Source: Cristatella mucedo (lineage: Eukaryota; Bryozoa; Phylactolaemata; Cristatellidae). From it: a DNA stretch of 64,000 bases. The DNA lies in assembly GCA_009760855.2 (NCBI GenBank), contig WPIO01000050.1, positions 2,425,001-2,489,000 of the forward strand. Reading direction: 5' to 3'. Of this stretch, positions 23,233 through 33,921 are shown in pieces. Position 1 is the first letter of the stretch; each line of letters begins with the position of its first letter. A model generated the notes under the pieces. It was given only the letters and a program-made list of their open reading frames with translations, was not told where the DNA came from and made no database searches. A program made the translations under genes and the position numbers.

Positions 23233-23739
23233 TAGATGAAACGGTTTGGATTACACCTGGTAATTTAAACACGGGTGTAGGTGCATTACTAGCAGATAGA
23301 ACGAGAGAGCCTCGTACTTTCAGTATGATAAGCCAGCTTCACTAGTAGGCGAAATTCTGTATTGTAGAAAGTGCATCACCTCTTGCTGATAAATCCTTGC
23401 TGTTCCTTGGCTGCATTACTTTAAATGTAATTCAAAGATCGATGTGAAGATCGCATCAGTTACTATGACCGATGGAATATATCTTGGATCAAAGATACAA
23501 TATTCTAATTTTAATCCTGATTAAGTTTCATAAGTTCTAGAAATCCAATATTCAGCTTCAATAATTGGAGTTCAAGTTGCAGCCGCATGGGAAGAATTTT
23601 TAAATTATCGCCCTTTCACGGCGCTCATTGAAGCGCGACTTCTAACGATTGAAGTTATAGAATCAAGGACCTATCTTCAATGCAAAATCAGTGACTGTGA
23701 CTTATGGGAGAAACGACAAACGACATATCTTTGCTTACC
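23233..23739. other. Unassigned DNA
   Basis: No recognisable feature. Confidence 0.3.
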
Positions 23740-24480
23740 ACAGCTCTCCAACACGTCAAATTTCTCTACACAACATCACTGCATGTATTGATGAAATCCG
23801 TACATTGACGGCAGCAAACTTTTTTAAATTTAATGACGGCAAAATCAACTTACCAGTATGAGGAAAATAAGTGTGATTCGGGAGCTGAAAAGAACCTAGC
23901 CCTCCAAATCGGCACTTCCAACATATCTCTCGTTGAATCTCTGAGTATACTAGGCTTCCTGTTCCAAAAGGACCTTTCATTAGGCGACCAGTCTGCCTAC
24001 TTTCCACTTCATAAAATTGCCTAAATATCGTGCTTTTTTAGACAGGGAGACTGCATCTGAATTGTTCCACTCATTTGTGACAATCCGAGCTGGTCTCTGT
24101 AAGCCAGTGCTTGCACGTCTACTGGCCTGAGCAATCAGGCAATTACAATAAGTGCAAAGCACAGATGCGAGGCTCTTCTGTACTGAGCGTCCCAATTGCC
24201 ACGTCACACAAGATTTCGCCGAGCTGCATTTCCTCCCAATCAAAACGTGCATCGACTTCAAGGTTTTATGACTCTCTGCTAGGTCTTTTCTTTTTATACC
24301 TCCAGACTACCTGTCACAACTACTCACCCACCAAGCGACAAATCGTAGAACGGGCTGTTGTGACTTGAATTGCTTAGCCGCAAATGGTTCGATCCTCAAA
24401 ACAGTTATAGACCGTGCTCTAGTTCGTGTGCTCATAAAGCCTGGATCTAAAACGGGCGCACTTCAGAACGTCCTCTGAAG
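23740..24480 (+). mobile_element. LINE family A decayed copy (A5)
   Basis: TGCATGTATTGATGAAATCCGTACATTGACGG, GACCTTTCATTAGGCGACCAG, GTCCCAATTGCCACGTCACACAAGATTTCGCCGAGCTGC and the Leu/Pro region follow the family A order. Frameshifts and stops are many. No 3' hairpin remains. Confidence 0.7.
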
Positions 24481-26264
24481 TTCCAAAAGAGGCTTTCGGC
24501 CAATTTAAATATTTGGAAGCAGGATGACTTATCATGATGCAAGCTAAAAATTAAAATTCTAAAAATCGCAGTGCATTGCCCGTAAACAATTCTTTATATG
24601 AATAAGATACAATTATATTGATAATTTTCCTGACTAACTAGGGTAAAGAGAAAGCACTAAAAATCTTACTAAAATGTTATCTCGTTAGCAATGAGTGTCA
24701 TAAATTATGATCTAATTAGTAATGAGTGAAAGTAATGATGACTACAGGTTTGCCGAGTCAGAGAGTCCTTCGCTAGAAATAAACGATATAACACACCCTC
24801 TAACTCCAGCTCTTAAGCCCGCCTAATGGTGTACCTTTAGGTGACTACATTAGGAATATGCGAGTAGTCGGGCTTTGGTCAATTGTCCTCGAGCATGGTG
24901 GCACAAGCTACTTGAGGTCGTACAATTTAAATTAGCTTGATCTTAGCTCTTATACCGTGAGTTGTGTCGTGAAAGCGACACTTGGAAATCTTAACACTAA
25001 AATTGTTAATGGTACAAGCAAATAAATGCACCGACCATCTGGTCCGCTGCTGAACAAAACTGGTCACACTCTTCAAAGTAATAGGTAACATGGTTTTCGG
25101 TAGCCTATTTAAAATAAGTGGATTGCATAAAACAAGGCACACTGTTCTTCAAGCGCGGCTTTTTATGGAATACATTCGGTTCCTATCTATTGCCAATAAG
25201 TTTTGGTTAGCATGCCTCGAACCCACGGATAGGTTAAGGAACTGCAAGTGTCCCAGTCTTGAAGCTTAGACCTACGGTCAAGATAGGTAAACACTGAAAG
25301 GAGTGCAATTTAGGTGGAATGGCTTTATCTTAATTCGAATTTTTTAACTAGCAAGACTTCGCTAGCTCCGCAAGCAATCTGAAATGCAAATCAAATGCTT
25401 TCTAGTATCTGAATATTTTAGAAGGATTAGTGAGAATCGATGATAGCTAAGTCATATCGCACTACTTTTCTTCAAATGAGCGTTCATCATTTGCTACTGA
25501 TACAATCCTTCCGACAATTTTGGCAAGGCATATGCCAGCCTCGCCTTGAAAAGCAGATATGTGTGGTTGCCATGCCTGTGCGAGCAATCTTGTGATATAA
25601 GAGAAAGAGAGTGGATGAGAGAGAGACTGAGTTAGTTGGCGAGAAAGTGCAAGGACGATTGCGTGCGAGAGACACTGTGAGATAGAGAGAAAGAAAGGTA
25701 GATTGATAAATGAATATGTATAGAAGATAGTGGGAGGCAGGGACTTTAGTAAATGCATTCCCACACGACAGGAAGTATGGTGATTAGCATTTGGTGAAGT
25801 TACGCAAGCTTGTTGAAAATTTGATAGAAGCAGGTTGGATTTTATTAATAATGGACTCTAATAGTCCGATGCTAAGATTGCAGCTTTCAAGCTCTTAATA
25901 TTTGCGTCGGTTATAAGTTAAATATTCAGCCGTTATATGGCTGAGAAGTTATTTCATTTAATTCAAGTGGGGTGATACCAATTAATTATCTTCCATTGAT
26001 ACAGAAATAGGGCTCTCGAAGAAATCTAACCTTTACATACTGGTTTTACTACCATCATTGCCCATCATGACCACCAAATGAAACACGGCTTCAATGGGTG
26101 ACTGCACAAGATCATCCAGACACTGAGCGACCCGAAAGTTGTTGAATTGGATTCGTTCGTTAAAATTCAAGTTACATTTACCGAATCGCCTCCGGGACAA
26201 GCTATCGACACAGCAAGCCAAGTCCTACAACGTGCTTGCAACGTTCAAGCGACCTATTGCCATG
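24481..26264. other. Unassigned AT-rich DNA
   Basis: Apart from a tRNA-like piece near 25190-25260, I recognise nothing. The GA-rich stretch around 25600-25700 gives spurious frames. The frame at 26033-26221 (minus) has no known motif. Confidence 0.3.
25186..25260 (-). mobile_element. tRNA-derived SINE fragment
   Basis: On the minus strand GACACTTGCAGTTCC...GTGGGTTCGAGGCATGCTAACCAAAA matches the element at 53930-53995 (GGCACTTGCACTTTC...ACGAGTTCGAGTCATGCCAACCAAAA). The GGGTTCGAGGC resembles an RNA polymerase III B box. Only the promoter half is preserved. Confidence 0.5.
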
Positions 26265-26965
26265 CGGCAGCCTAAAAGACTTTCCATAAAGCATACACGA
26301 AGACATTCATTCCAAACGTTCGCTGGGGCCGCCACACTGGGCAAGTGCTCATTACCATCAAGTCTGCCGACTTCCAGCTACATAACTTAGCTAAAAACAG
26401 TGCTTTCTTAGACACGCATACGGCATTTAAACTGGCCCATGCATTTGAGTCTTCCCGTCATGTTTTCTACAACTCATTGTTTTTTGTTTTATGGGCCGAT
26501 GCAATTTGACCCTTAGAGCTAAACTCTGGAGCTAGGCTTGCCTGTCGTGAGCATTGCAGTTGCAACATAACACCAATTTGCGCCTATATGCACTCTCTCC
26601 AAGTCAAGGAACTTATCGACTTCAATATTGGGCCACTCACACTAAGGTTCATTTTTTTAGTTCCTACCTACCTGTGAGATCTACACCCGATTACTCCCGT
26701 CACACTAGATCCTAACTTAACCGGATTAAGAATAAAATATTTATCACAGAATTTAGTGAGATCCCGTCATTCGACTTGCATTTCGTCGAGCGTGCAGATT
26801 GGCGATATACATACTTTCGTGCTGACCGGGATCTGCATATCACCCTCAAAGTTACTTTTTTTGGTGTTAGTGAGCATGCTACCACTAACCATGTGATCTT
26901 TCTTTGTTTGCAGTCAATGTAAAGCGCCTAGAAATAGATTAACTTCCCATAGAGCACTTTAGAAA
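26265..26965 (+). mobile_element. LINE family A decayed copy (A6)
   Basis: CAAGTCTGCCGACTTCCAGCTACATAACTTAGC, GTTTTCTACAACTC, CTAGGCTTGCCTGTCGTGAGCATTGCAGTTGC and the 3' motifs GCATGCTACCACTAACCATGTGATC and GTAAAGCGCCTAGAAATAGATTAACTTCC follow the family A order. Frames are broken. Confidence 0.75.
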
Positions 26966-27284
26966 ACGTAATAATATTATTTGTTTTAAAATTAAGGTAT
27001 TGTGCTTCACTATAAATGTATTTATACTGACGCTTCAGTGGGCCAGCATGCAACTGCCGTGCCTGGAGTCCTAGTTGCAACTGCCTGGCCTCTGCACGAC
27101 CTGACTTTAAACCTGGTAAGATTTTACTCTCATTAACACTACTTTGCATTAGACAGACCTTAGCGGGATTATTAAAGACCTGCACGCAATTGGGCCTCAC
27201 AATGGCAGTTGCTTGAATAAAAAGGCCATATATGCCATCGACCCTAAAGCTTCTAGTGCCATAAATTTCACGTAATATTTAAAG
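26966..27284. other. Unassigned DNA
   Basis: No recognisable feature; the frame at 26928-27200 (minus) has no known motif. Confidence 0.3.
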
Positions 27285-27590
27285 ATAATAGTAATACACA
27301 ATTTGATATAGCGCCCTCACATAATTTATTCTATTTCTTGGCGATTAGCATTTTCTGCAATCGAAATACGACCGAATGGTTAGAGGTAGCACGCTCAATA
27401 AGCAAAAGGAATGACAAGGTTTGAAGTGGCTAGGGCTGTCACAACGTGCAAGTCGTGTTAGATGCCAAATGCACAGTGTCTGTGTGCATAATCACATCAT
27501 AGACTAATCACGGGGTCTCAATAAATGTCGTAATATCTAGATGCGTGTCAAGTTTCTTTTTCAACGTTTAGTTCAACCCTGGCAATATCT
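27285..27590 (-). mobile_element. LINE family A, 3' half of an inverted element
   Basis: The minus strand carries family A from the ATATTGCC...AACTAAACGTTG block (end of coding) through the 3' UTR to a worn hairpin (GCGCCCTCACATAATTTATTCTATTTCTTGGCG). It begins at the consensus point where the adjoining plus-strand piece ends. Confidence 0.7.
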
Positions 27591-27599
27591 ACTCATGCT

Positions 27600-27930
27600 T
27601 TTTTGCGTTGGCTTTGGTGTTTTGTTTTAAAGATGCAACCAATCCTTTTGATTTACGATCTTCAAATCCATTGGACTCACAGTCAAGCAAGGCGTCGACT
27701 TTAAGGTTTCCTCAGTCACTTTTAGGTCTCTTCATTCATGGGCTTCAACATACCTATCAGATAAATTCCTCCATGGGGCCAAGCATCGTACCACACACTT
27801 TTCGGAACCTAACTGTTTACTCACACATATATCGTACAAATCTGAAATCCTTGAAAACCATGTTCATATAATCCCTAAGCCTGGAACTCGCTACCGACTT
27901 GCCTCGCGTTATATCCTGACTTATCCACAT
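27600..27930 (+). mobile_element. LINE family A, 5' half of an inverted element
   Basis: The piece reads AGTCAAGCAAGGCGTCGACTTTAAGG, CTTCATTCATGGGCTTCAACATACCTATCAG and CTGGAACTCGCTACCGACTTGCC...CCTGACTTATCCACAT. It ends where the neighbouring minus-strand half starts in the family order, suggesting one element whose 5' part was inverted. Confidence 0.7.
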
Positions 27931-28100
27931 ATTGTGCATGCAGAACCGGAGGCAACATTGAGCTGCCCCTTTAGGAGGAGGGCGCCATTACGAAACTAAA
28001 ACTACGTAACCACTTGATCTGATGATTGTTTATCTAATGGGGCAGCGAAATAATTATGACATCACACCAAATCACTAAGAGAAGCCAAAAGTAATGCACA
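27931..28100. other. Unassigned DNA
   Basis: Nothing recognised. Confidence 0.3.
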
Positions 28101-28101
28101 A

Positions 28102-28350
28102 TTGAACAGTTTAACAGCAAAGGTCCAACCAGCATTATTTAGCAGTCCTAATACTAAACAGTACATGCCGTGCTCGGAGGCTGGAGGCAGGAGACAGCAA
28201 TCAGTTTTACAAGGGTGGCAGGTAATAGCGTTGCGTCTTCTAACCTACTGGCTATGTATAGCGCCAGATTGTGCGCATCTGCAAGTAGTATGTTTCTGCG
28301 CTGCACTTCCATCTCATGCGTTTTACTTGCCTGCCGCTGAACCAGTCACT
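28102..28350 (+). pseudogene. Possible third first-exon relative (exon 1c)
   Basis: The end of this open frame, CAGTCACTGCCAG before GTAACAAGTCACTG, resembles the end of exon 1b (CAGTGCTCATGGCTGCCG before GTAAGTCATTGCTG), and it lies just upstream of a pair of finger exons, as exon 1b does. The protein sequence is not convincingly similar elsewhere. Tentative, and probably not functional. Confidence 0.25.
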
Positions 28351-28572
28351 GCCAGGTAACAAGTCACTGTGGCTATACGTGGGCGTTCCTTCCAGAATCA
28401 GGTATAGTTTCGTTATTTCTGGCCGTCGTCGCTCCATATTTGGTCGTTTGCCACACGGATCGCCGACGCTTAGCTAAACTCAGCTGCGCTCATCTAAGCA
28501 TAATAGACCGTCGTCCTTGTTCCACGAATTCTCGAGCCTGTCGTTTTCCATACATCAATCACAATCACCTTG

Positions 28573-28645
28573 CCAGTCTCATATGAATCGGGCGCCTACC
28601 TTACAGGTGTCTCCTGCTTTAACCATTTGAGCTAGTCCCGGCAGT
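28573..28645 (-). ncRNA. tRNA-like sequence (SINE head or tRNA pseudogene)
   Basis: On the minus strand GCCGGGACTAGCTCAAATGG begins like a tRNA, with an A-box TAGCTCAAATGG. The expected GGTTCGAATCC B box is only CCGATTCATAT, and stem pairing is poor. A degenerate tRNA or a tRNA-derived SINE is more likely than a working gene. Confidence 0.35.
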
Positions 28646-28790
28646 ACAATGTCATAGTATTCTTCCGAGCGAAGATTTGGATAACTTCCAGATGCAATAC
28701 CCGGCAGCAGCAGATGCCGACTGTGGATAAACCAAGTGACCGTTAGTGCGTAGTCCGAGCCGTCAACGAGCCATTTCTCAGTCCGAGCAG

Positions 28791-28875
28791 GTTAGAACTC
28801 AAACTACATGCGACCGCTGCCTGAAGGCGTTCGCCAGCCTCAAAAACTTGAAGAGGCACTCCATAAGTCACAAAG
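28791..28875 (+). pseudogene. Finger exon Za1 (C2H2), third set, frameshifted
   Basis: It encodes a complete finger pattern C-D-R-C-x12-H-S-I-S-H, followed by Lys-Gly at the donor GTGCCC. The flanks match those of Za3 (GAGCAG acceptor). It is 85 nt long where Za3 has 87, and the 2-nt difference lies before the first Cys, so entry in phase 1 from a first exon would meet TAG. All zinc ligands remain, so the loss may be recent or another acceptor may be used. The open frame 28746-28976 extends past the true borders. Confidence 0.55.
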
Positions 28876-28972
28876 GTGCCCAAAGCACCAGTGAGCCAGT
28901 GAGCTTGCTGCTGCCGCAGTTTTTGCAATGTCGGTGCATCGAAAGTCCCGGTCCTCTTTTTCCTTTGAGCAG

Positions 28973-29080
28973 GTGAAAAGTCGCACGCATCTCTGCAGTG
29001 TGGCTGGGGGTTCGTACGACTCTACCACCTAAAGCACCATCCGCCGATGCATTCCTGCAACAAGATGTCTGGCACCAGTG
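28973..29080 (+). CDS. Finger exon Zb1 (variant finger), third set
   Basis: The acceptor CCTTTGAGCAG and donor GTGAGT are both good; phases are 1 and 1, length 108 nt. The exon is homologous to Zb3 (38668-38772) and ends in the same Lys-Met-Ser-Gly-Thr-Ser-Gly. It starts Gly-Glu-Lys-Ser-His, a linker-like sequence continuing from the previous finger. The first zinc Cys is replaced by Ser (S-L-Q-C), while the second Cys, His and final Cys of H-x5-C remain, so zinc binding is probably impaired. It has no stop codon. Confidence 0.55.
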
Positions 29081-29458
29081 GTGAGTTCAGGTGAAGCTCA
29101 AGCCGTGCTGCCGCATGCTGCTCCCGATGTGTCAATTTGCCAATGCAGGCGTTCTGCAGGTAGGCTTCAGAGTAGTCGTCGATGATGATGAGCTCATTAT
29201 GACTTGTCCAACCTTGGCTTGTCGTCAACCGACTGGTGTCTAAGATGAGCCAAGCGTTCTTAATCATATGCAGAGGCTCGGTGAAACGTTAGTATTGTCG
29301 TTGAATTTTGACACGCTTGTCAGGGAGTCGTGGCGCTGTACTGGCTTAGGCGCCCGGAAGTAGAATTATGGTTTCTGCTTGAACCCATGTTTCTGCTTAA
29401 CTCACAGATTCTGGTTTACTCACAGTTTAATCTTTACAACCTTGTGTTAGTCCATGTC
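29081..29458. other. Intron after Zb1, related to intron after Zb3
   Basis: CGACTGGTGTCTAAGATGAGCC (29230), CGATTGGTGTCGAAGGTGAGCC (30192) and CCAAGTGGTGTCGAAGGTGAGCC (38911) show that the intron after the second finger is present three times. It leads into a TG microsatellite at two of the three places. Confidence 0.6.
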
Positions 29459-29583
29459 TGTGTGTATGTCTGTGTGTGTGCCTCTGTTCGTGTGTATGTG
29501 TGTGTGTGCGTGTGTGTGTGTGCATGTGCATGTGTGTGTGTGTGCATGTGTGTGTGTGTGTGTGTGCGTGTGTGTGTACACGC

Positions 29584-29621
<38 letters not shown>

Positions 29622-29632
29622 TGTGCATGTAT
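29459..29632. repeat. (TG)n microsatellite, interrupted
   Basis: TG repeats with CA, CG and AT interruptions. Frames of Cys-Val or Thr-His repeats on both strands are artefacts. The tract lies between finger sets, as at 38041-38100. Confidence 0.95.
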
Positions 29633-29719
29633 GTGCGCACAAGCCTGGATCTACCTGTTGCCCTGTTTCCAAAGCTGTCGTCGATTCGAGTTTCGAGAGG
29701 GCAACTTGCCTTCTTCCAG

Positions 29720-29812
29720 TTCAAGGTGGCTAGAACTCGTCTGCTTTCAACCAGTGCGAGCAGATAATCTTCCAACGGTGGCAATTAATACGTAACTTGC
29801 TGTGTCGCACAG
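29720..29812 (+). pseudogene. Dead finger exon Z2a
   Basis: It aligns with the finger exons at 38203 and 38453 and keeps acceptor (TTCTTCCAG) and donor (ACAG|GTGTGC). The first Cys codon is now TTC (Phe), the first His is AAC (Asn) and the last His is CGC (Arg). Three of four zinc ligands are lost, so it cannot fold as a finger. Confidence 0.6.
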
Positions 29813-29919
29813 GTGTGCAAAGCTTTTAGGCTGGCTTGAACTGCTCTTCTTTTCTTGTAAAGTGAGCCGCGCCTAAAGGTTGATATAATGAAAGTCTTAT
29901 TCCACATTTCCTTGGACCA

Positions 29920-30032
29920 ATCAACAAGCTGCATGCTCTTGGGCCATCCCTGTGGCAGCAGGCTCAGCCGACAGGACCACTAAAAACACTAACCGTGGAC
30001 GCATTCCCAAAACAAGATGTCAGGCGCAATTG
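29920..30032 (+). pseudogene. Dead finger exon Z2b
   Basis: ACAAGCTGCATGCTCTTGGG aligns with ACAAGCCGCATGCCTGTCGG of Zb3, and the end AACAAGATGTCAGG..GCAATTG|GTGAGT matches its end. The acceptor AG is destroyed (CCAATCAACAAG) and stops (TAA) interrupt the middle. Confidence 0.6.
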
Positions 30033-31119
30033 GTGAGTACAGGTCAAGCTGAAACCGTGCTGCCCCAAGCTGCTGGCTAATGCTGCCAATTAGCCAATGC
30101 CGAGCTCTGCAGTCAGGTCTCGTTGTAGTCGCTGATGATAATGAACCTAGAACAACCTGTCCAACCTGTCCAACCAAGGATTGTTGTCAACCGATTGGTG
30201 TCGAAGGTGAGCCGAGCACTTCTTTCAGATGCAGATACGATTAGTGAAACGTCTATATCGTCGTTGTCTTGAAAGCACTTGTCAAGTCATCGAGACACTG
30301 TGCAGGCTTCGGCACCTGGAAGTTGAATTGAGGTTACTGACTTAATCCATGTTTCGTCTTTAGTCACCTTTGGATAATCCATTATTAATTTATAATTATG
30401 TATTTTACTTTGACTCGGATGTTTGAAGTACGTAGAATTTGACACGCCACTACTTGTATATGTGATCGCCAGAAAACGCCGATGAGAAAAGTGACGGAGA
30501 TTGCTGCTTAACAAGAGGGCTGCTTGGGTTAGGAGTTTCGGGAATATTCTAAAGGGGTCCCATAAGCTTTACTAAGTGTCTGACTTAGGTATGGGTTTCA
30601 GCTCTCACTGATCCACAAGTCAATTATAAGAAATAAGGGAACGTAAGCATCACTTCCGACTCAGTTCGACATATGGGGAAGGGATTATCACGTCGATAGT
30701 GCACCAGGACGAGTGAAAAATATGTACCACAATCGGCAGTGAGAAAGAGTTTATCTCTTTGCCAAAGAATTTTCATAGTGAGCACGTCTAACGCTATAGT
30801 AGCCGAAAGCCTTAATGCTTCAAACAGCAAATTGTAGATAAAAAAGACCGATGGTACGAAGAGACTGCAACTGGTGAAGGAGCTGAACCAGGTATTAAGG
30901 AACCACGACGTTGAGAAATTTTGTGGTTGCCTAAGAAGTTGTCTCTGCAGCAGGAGATCGACCAGAGCCAATAGTGATAAAACGTGCACTATCTAAATGT
31001 AAAATCTCATAAAGAAAGCATTCATAGCATTCCAAAAATAATATTAGCAGCAAGTTAGCTTTACCTACTTTAAATGTCGTCGAGGCAAGGGGAGAGATGA
31101 TGTAAGTCTGAAAAGATGT
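30033..31119. other. Intron copy, then unassigned DNA
   Basis: Up to about 30300 it repeats the intron after the second finger. From 30300 to 31110 I recognise nothing; the minus-strand frame 30624-30989 has no known motif. Confidence 0.4.
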
Positions 31120-31975
31120 GAAAGTTTTTAAAGCTCAGGAACTACAGTGATCTATCATTAGACGACCACATCACCTCCACAGTCAAATCTGCCTACTTCC
31201 AGCTGCACGCAATTGCTAAAATTTGGGCTTGTTTAGACGAGAATGCCAAGTTAAAGTTGGTCCAGGCATTTGTAAAATCCGTCTTGACTTCTGTAACTCA
31301 TAGCTTGCTGGCCTACCGGCATGTGCAATCAGGCAATCATGGCTGGTGCGAAACTGCTCAGATAGGCTTGTATCTCGTGAGCGTCCCAGTTGCCACATCA
31401 CACCACTTCTCGCCGACCAGCACTGGCTACCAGTCAAGCAACGGATCGACTTCAAGGCTTTGTCGCTCCATTTTAAGTGCCTTTATTCTTTAGCTCCAGT
31501 CTATCTCTCAGATCTACTCCCCCATCAGGCCAAGGATCGCACCTCCCGCTATTCGGATTCCAACAGTTTACCAATACCTTGTACGAACCTCAAATCCTTT
31601 GGAGACCCTACATTTAGGTCGTATGCTCCCGTAGCCTGAAAGTCCCTCCCGAATTGAGTCAGAACATCCCCTGACTCGACCACATTTAAAAAGAACTTAA
31701 AACACATCGATTTAGGACAGCATTTAGGAGGTCTCTGTGATTCGTCCTTCATGTGCTTATGCATGCCGACACTGTACATGCTGCCACTAACCACACTTGC
31801 AAACTGACCTTGTGCATGTCACCCCTAACCATGTTATTCACTGTTTATCAAGCATGATTTTACTTACCATTCAATCGGGTTTCCTTTGGCAGCAAATGCA
31901 AAACGCCAAGAAAGAAAATTGAGTTCTCTGAGAGTGCCTTATCAAGAGCATTATTATTATTATTATTAAAATTAC
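31120..31975 (+). mobile_element. LINE family A truncated copy
   Basis: It runs from AGTGATCTATCATTAGACGACCACATC through the C-terminal coding region (frame 31346-31639 with H-I-T-P-L-L-A-D-Q-H-W-L-P-V-K-Q) to the hairpin (about 31899-31940) and an (ATT)n tail ending at 31970. It has a few frameshifts and is moderately young. Confidence 0.88.
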
Positions 31976-32849
31976 GGTCGTCAAACAAGCTGAAGTGCGA
32001 AAAGTTCAGTTGATTGACTAACCTCATCTATATAGTGGCAGAAAAGTTTCCATGGCTATCCCTGCTGCCTGCAGTAAACAATATATAATCACTGCTCACG
32101 GCAGGTTTTAAACCCACAACCTGGGTCGTGAAGAGCAGTACCATACCTTCTGGGGTAAGAGTGTGAAACTTATATAATCTGCAATATTGCCTAAGTGTGA
32201 TAAACCGCTCCTCACGATCGCCTGTTTTTGTTAATTCTCTAGCAGGAATTAGTGAAGCAATTGGATACATATTTAGTAGTATTGCTAAACATGAAACGTT
32301 TATTATTTAATTAATTGCTGCATCCTAAGAGAATTTCAGCTGGAAAACGTTGAACTTTTGACTAGAAACTCGTCAGATAGTGCAAAAGTCTTATCCCACT
32401 TTCGCAACGCTACTCAGCTAAAGCACTGAAGTAATGTGAGAAGCGGATTAGTTCTCATGGTCGTTTAAGTAGATAAAAAGTCAAATTAATGAAGAGCTTT
32501 GACCACGGTCGCATGTCCACATTAATTCCATGCTTTTGTCTTCAGAACATGATCTTTTTGGCACTCCGGCCTAAATGCATCCTTTACCTTTGCAAATTTC
32601 ATACAGGATCTTTTGAAGTTTTAATATTTGCTGCAAACTATATTTAGCTTCTGGTTCAGTATTTAAGTTAGCATATGGTGTTTACATACCCAGCGATTAT
32701 GTACTAATAACTTGACAGCTGAGCCACGATTGAGAACTACGAGCTTTGCTGATGGATGAGGACACTTATGAGATGGCCGCGATAATCTGTGGCGTATGAA
32801 TAGCATTATGTACGATCATTGTTATTGATTAGATTAGCGATTATTTCGA
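31976..32849. other. Unassigned AT-rich DNA upstream of exon 1b
   Basis: Apart from a tRNA-like piece near 32090-32190, nothing is recognised. Confidence 0.3.
32095..32185 (-). mobile_element. tRNA-like SINE fragment
   Basis: The minus strand carries TGTGGGTTTAAAACCTGCC, close to a B box, preceded by CCCAGAAGGTATGGTACTGC, which may be a worn A box. Low information. Confidence 0.35.
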
Positions 32850-32872
32850 CCAATGACCTCGCTGCTATATAA
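32850..32872 (+). promoter_or_regulatory. Candidate core promoter of gene copy 2
   Basis: CCAAT (32850-32854) lies 11 bases before TATATAA (32866-32872). The coding ATG is about 420 bases downstream, leaving room for a 5' UTR. Spacing and position fit a TATA promoter; there is no transcript evidence. Confidence 0.35.
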
Positions 32873-33289
32873 CCGCCTATACCTGACCCCTTTTGAGCAT
32901 TGAGTCTTTGAGCATGGGTCTGCCGGTCGGTGACTGTAGCACTGAGCGTGAGGTACAGTAAGTGAGTTAGCAGGAAGTGACCCATATGTGTCGTCTTTAT
33001 AATACAGGCTATTATTAGGCTTTTACTAACACGGCATTTTGTTAGGGCTGCGTGCGGATTATTTCGTGCTTTATTTTATCGTTGACATATTTATTGCTAA
33101 ATTCAGGGGTTTAAATGTTGCATGTGTTGCACCTCCATCCGAACTAGTAAGGGTTTCGAGGACTTACCATGTCCTCGGATGCCTTCTGTACTTTTTAGTT
33201 CATTGGTAGTGCCATAGCCAGCAGCTTTCGCTCGATCTCGTCCAATCGTTTGACCCTCCCGGATTGGACGTACGTCGCTAAATCGGGAA

Positions 33290-33695
33290 ATGTTGAAGCT
33301 CTATTGCGACTTCTCCTCGGAGGATGACTACGAAGCGACGGCTCTGCCGGTGCGTCCCAACGAGTGGTCAAAGTCGAGAATTCAACGGCTGGGACTCGAC
33401 TTGGCGTCAACACGTGGAGGCCCCGCCGGAAGTTCGGACGCGACTGCACCCTCCGTGAGCCACCTGAGCGCTAGCGAATGGTATTTGGGACTCTCGGAAA
33501 CGACGCGACCGTTTCGCTCTCAGTCACTCGGACAGACACCGGAGGCGGCACAGACGCCACGGTGGTTGAGCTTAGAGGGCCGCGAGGAAGTATACACCGC
33601 TATAGCTAATTTTGAGCTGGCAGCAGAGATGTTGCTCGAAAGGCTACCTTACCGAGCCAGGAATGGGCTCTCTGGATCAGTGCTCATGGCTGCCG
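33290..33695 (+). CDS. Exon 1b: first coding exon of zinc-finger gene copy 2
   Basis: An ATG at 33290 opens a frame of 135 full codons that ends in phase 1 at a strong GTAAGT donor (33696). The frame runs on to 33925 if unspliced, with a second possible donor (GTAAGC) at about 33736. The protein starts Met-Leu-Lys-Leu-Tyr-Cys-Asp-Phe with an acidic Ser-Ser-Glu-Asp-Asp patch, then a Ser/Thr/Pro-rich middle and an amphipathic, Leu-rich end (E-M-L-L-E-R-L), finishing Met-Ala-Ala-Gly. This suits an effector or dimerisation region, but I know no matching domain. Phase 1 fits the finger exons at 38.4 kb. Base composition is richer in GC than the surroundings, as expected for coding DNA. Confidence 0.65.
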
Positions 33696-33921
33696 GTAAG
33701 TCATTGCTGCAAGCTTTGCCCTCCTGTCGGACTTGGGTAAGCGTGCATATCGTGGCCTCAATCTCCTTGGTTTTCGTTACCTCAGTGATGTGCCCACAAG
33801 GCAAGGGCATCTGCAAGTCTTATCAAATTGTGGTTTCTGCATTACTCGCTTTTTCTGCTTTAAATCGGTGGTTTTGTGCACTGAGGACTACGAACTGCTT
33901 CTTCGGAAGGCAACGTCGGCT
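33696..33921. other. Start of intron 1, copy 2
   Basis: It begins with the GTAAGT donor and resembles the beginning of the intron at 1601. It ends where the tail of LINE B7 begins. Confidence 0.4.

Noticed and set aside
26033-26221. Minus-strand 62-codon frame as a gene exon
   Set aside because: No motif, no duplicate in copy 2, and an equally long frame overlaps it on the plus strand.
28573-28645. Functional tRNA gene
   Set aside because: The A box is good but the B box and stems are degenerate; kept only as a tRNA-like fragment.
29330-29795. Cys/Val-rich frames on both strands
   Set aside because: Generated by the TG repeat. Only the distal part overlaps the dead finger exon, which lies in a different context.
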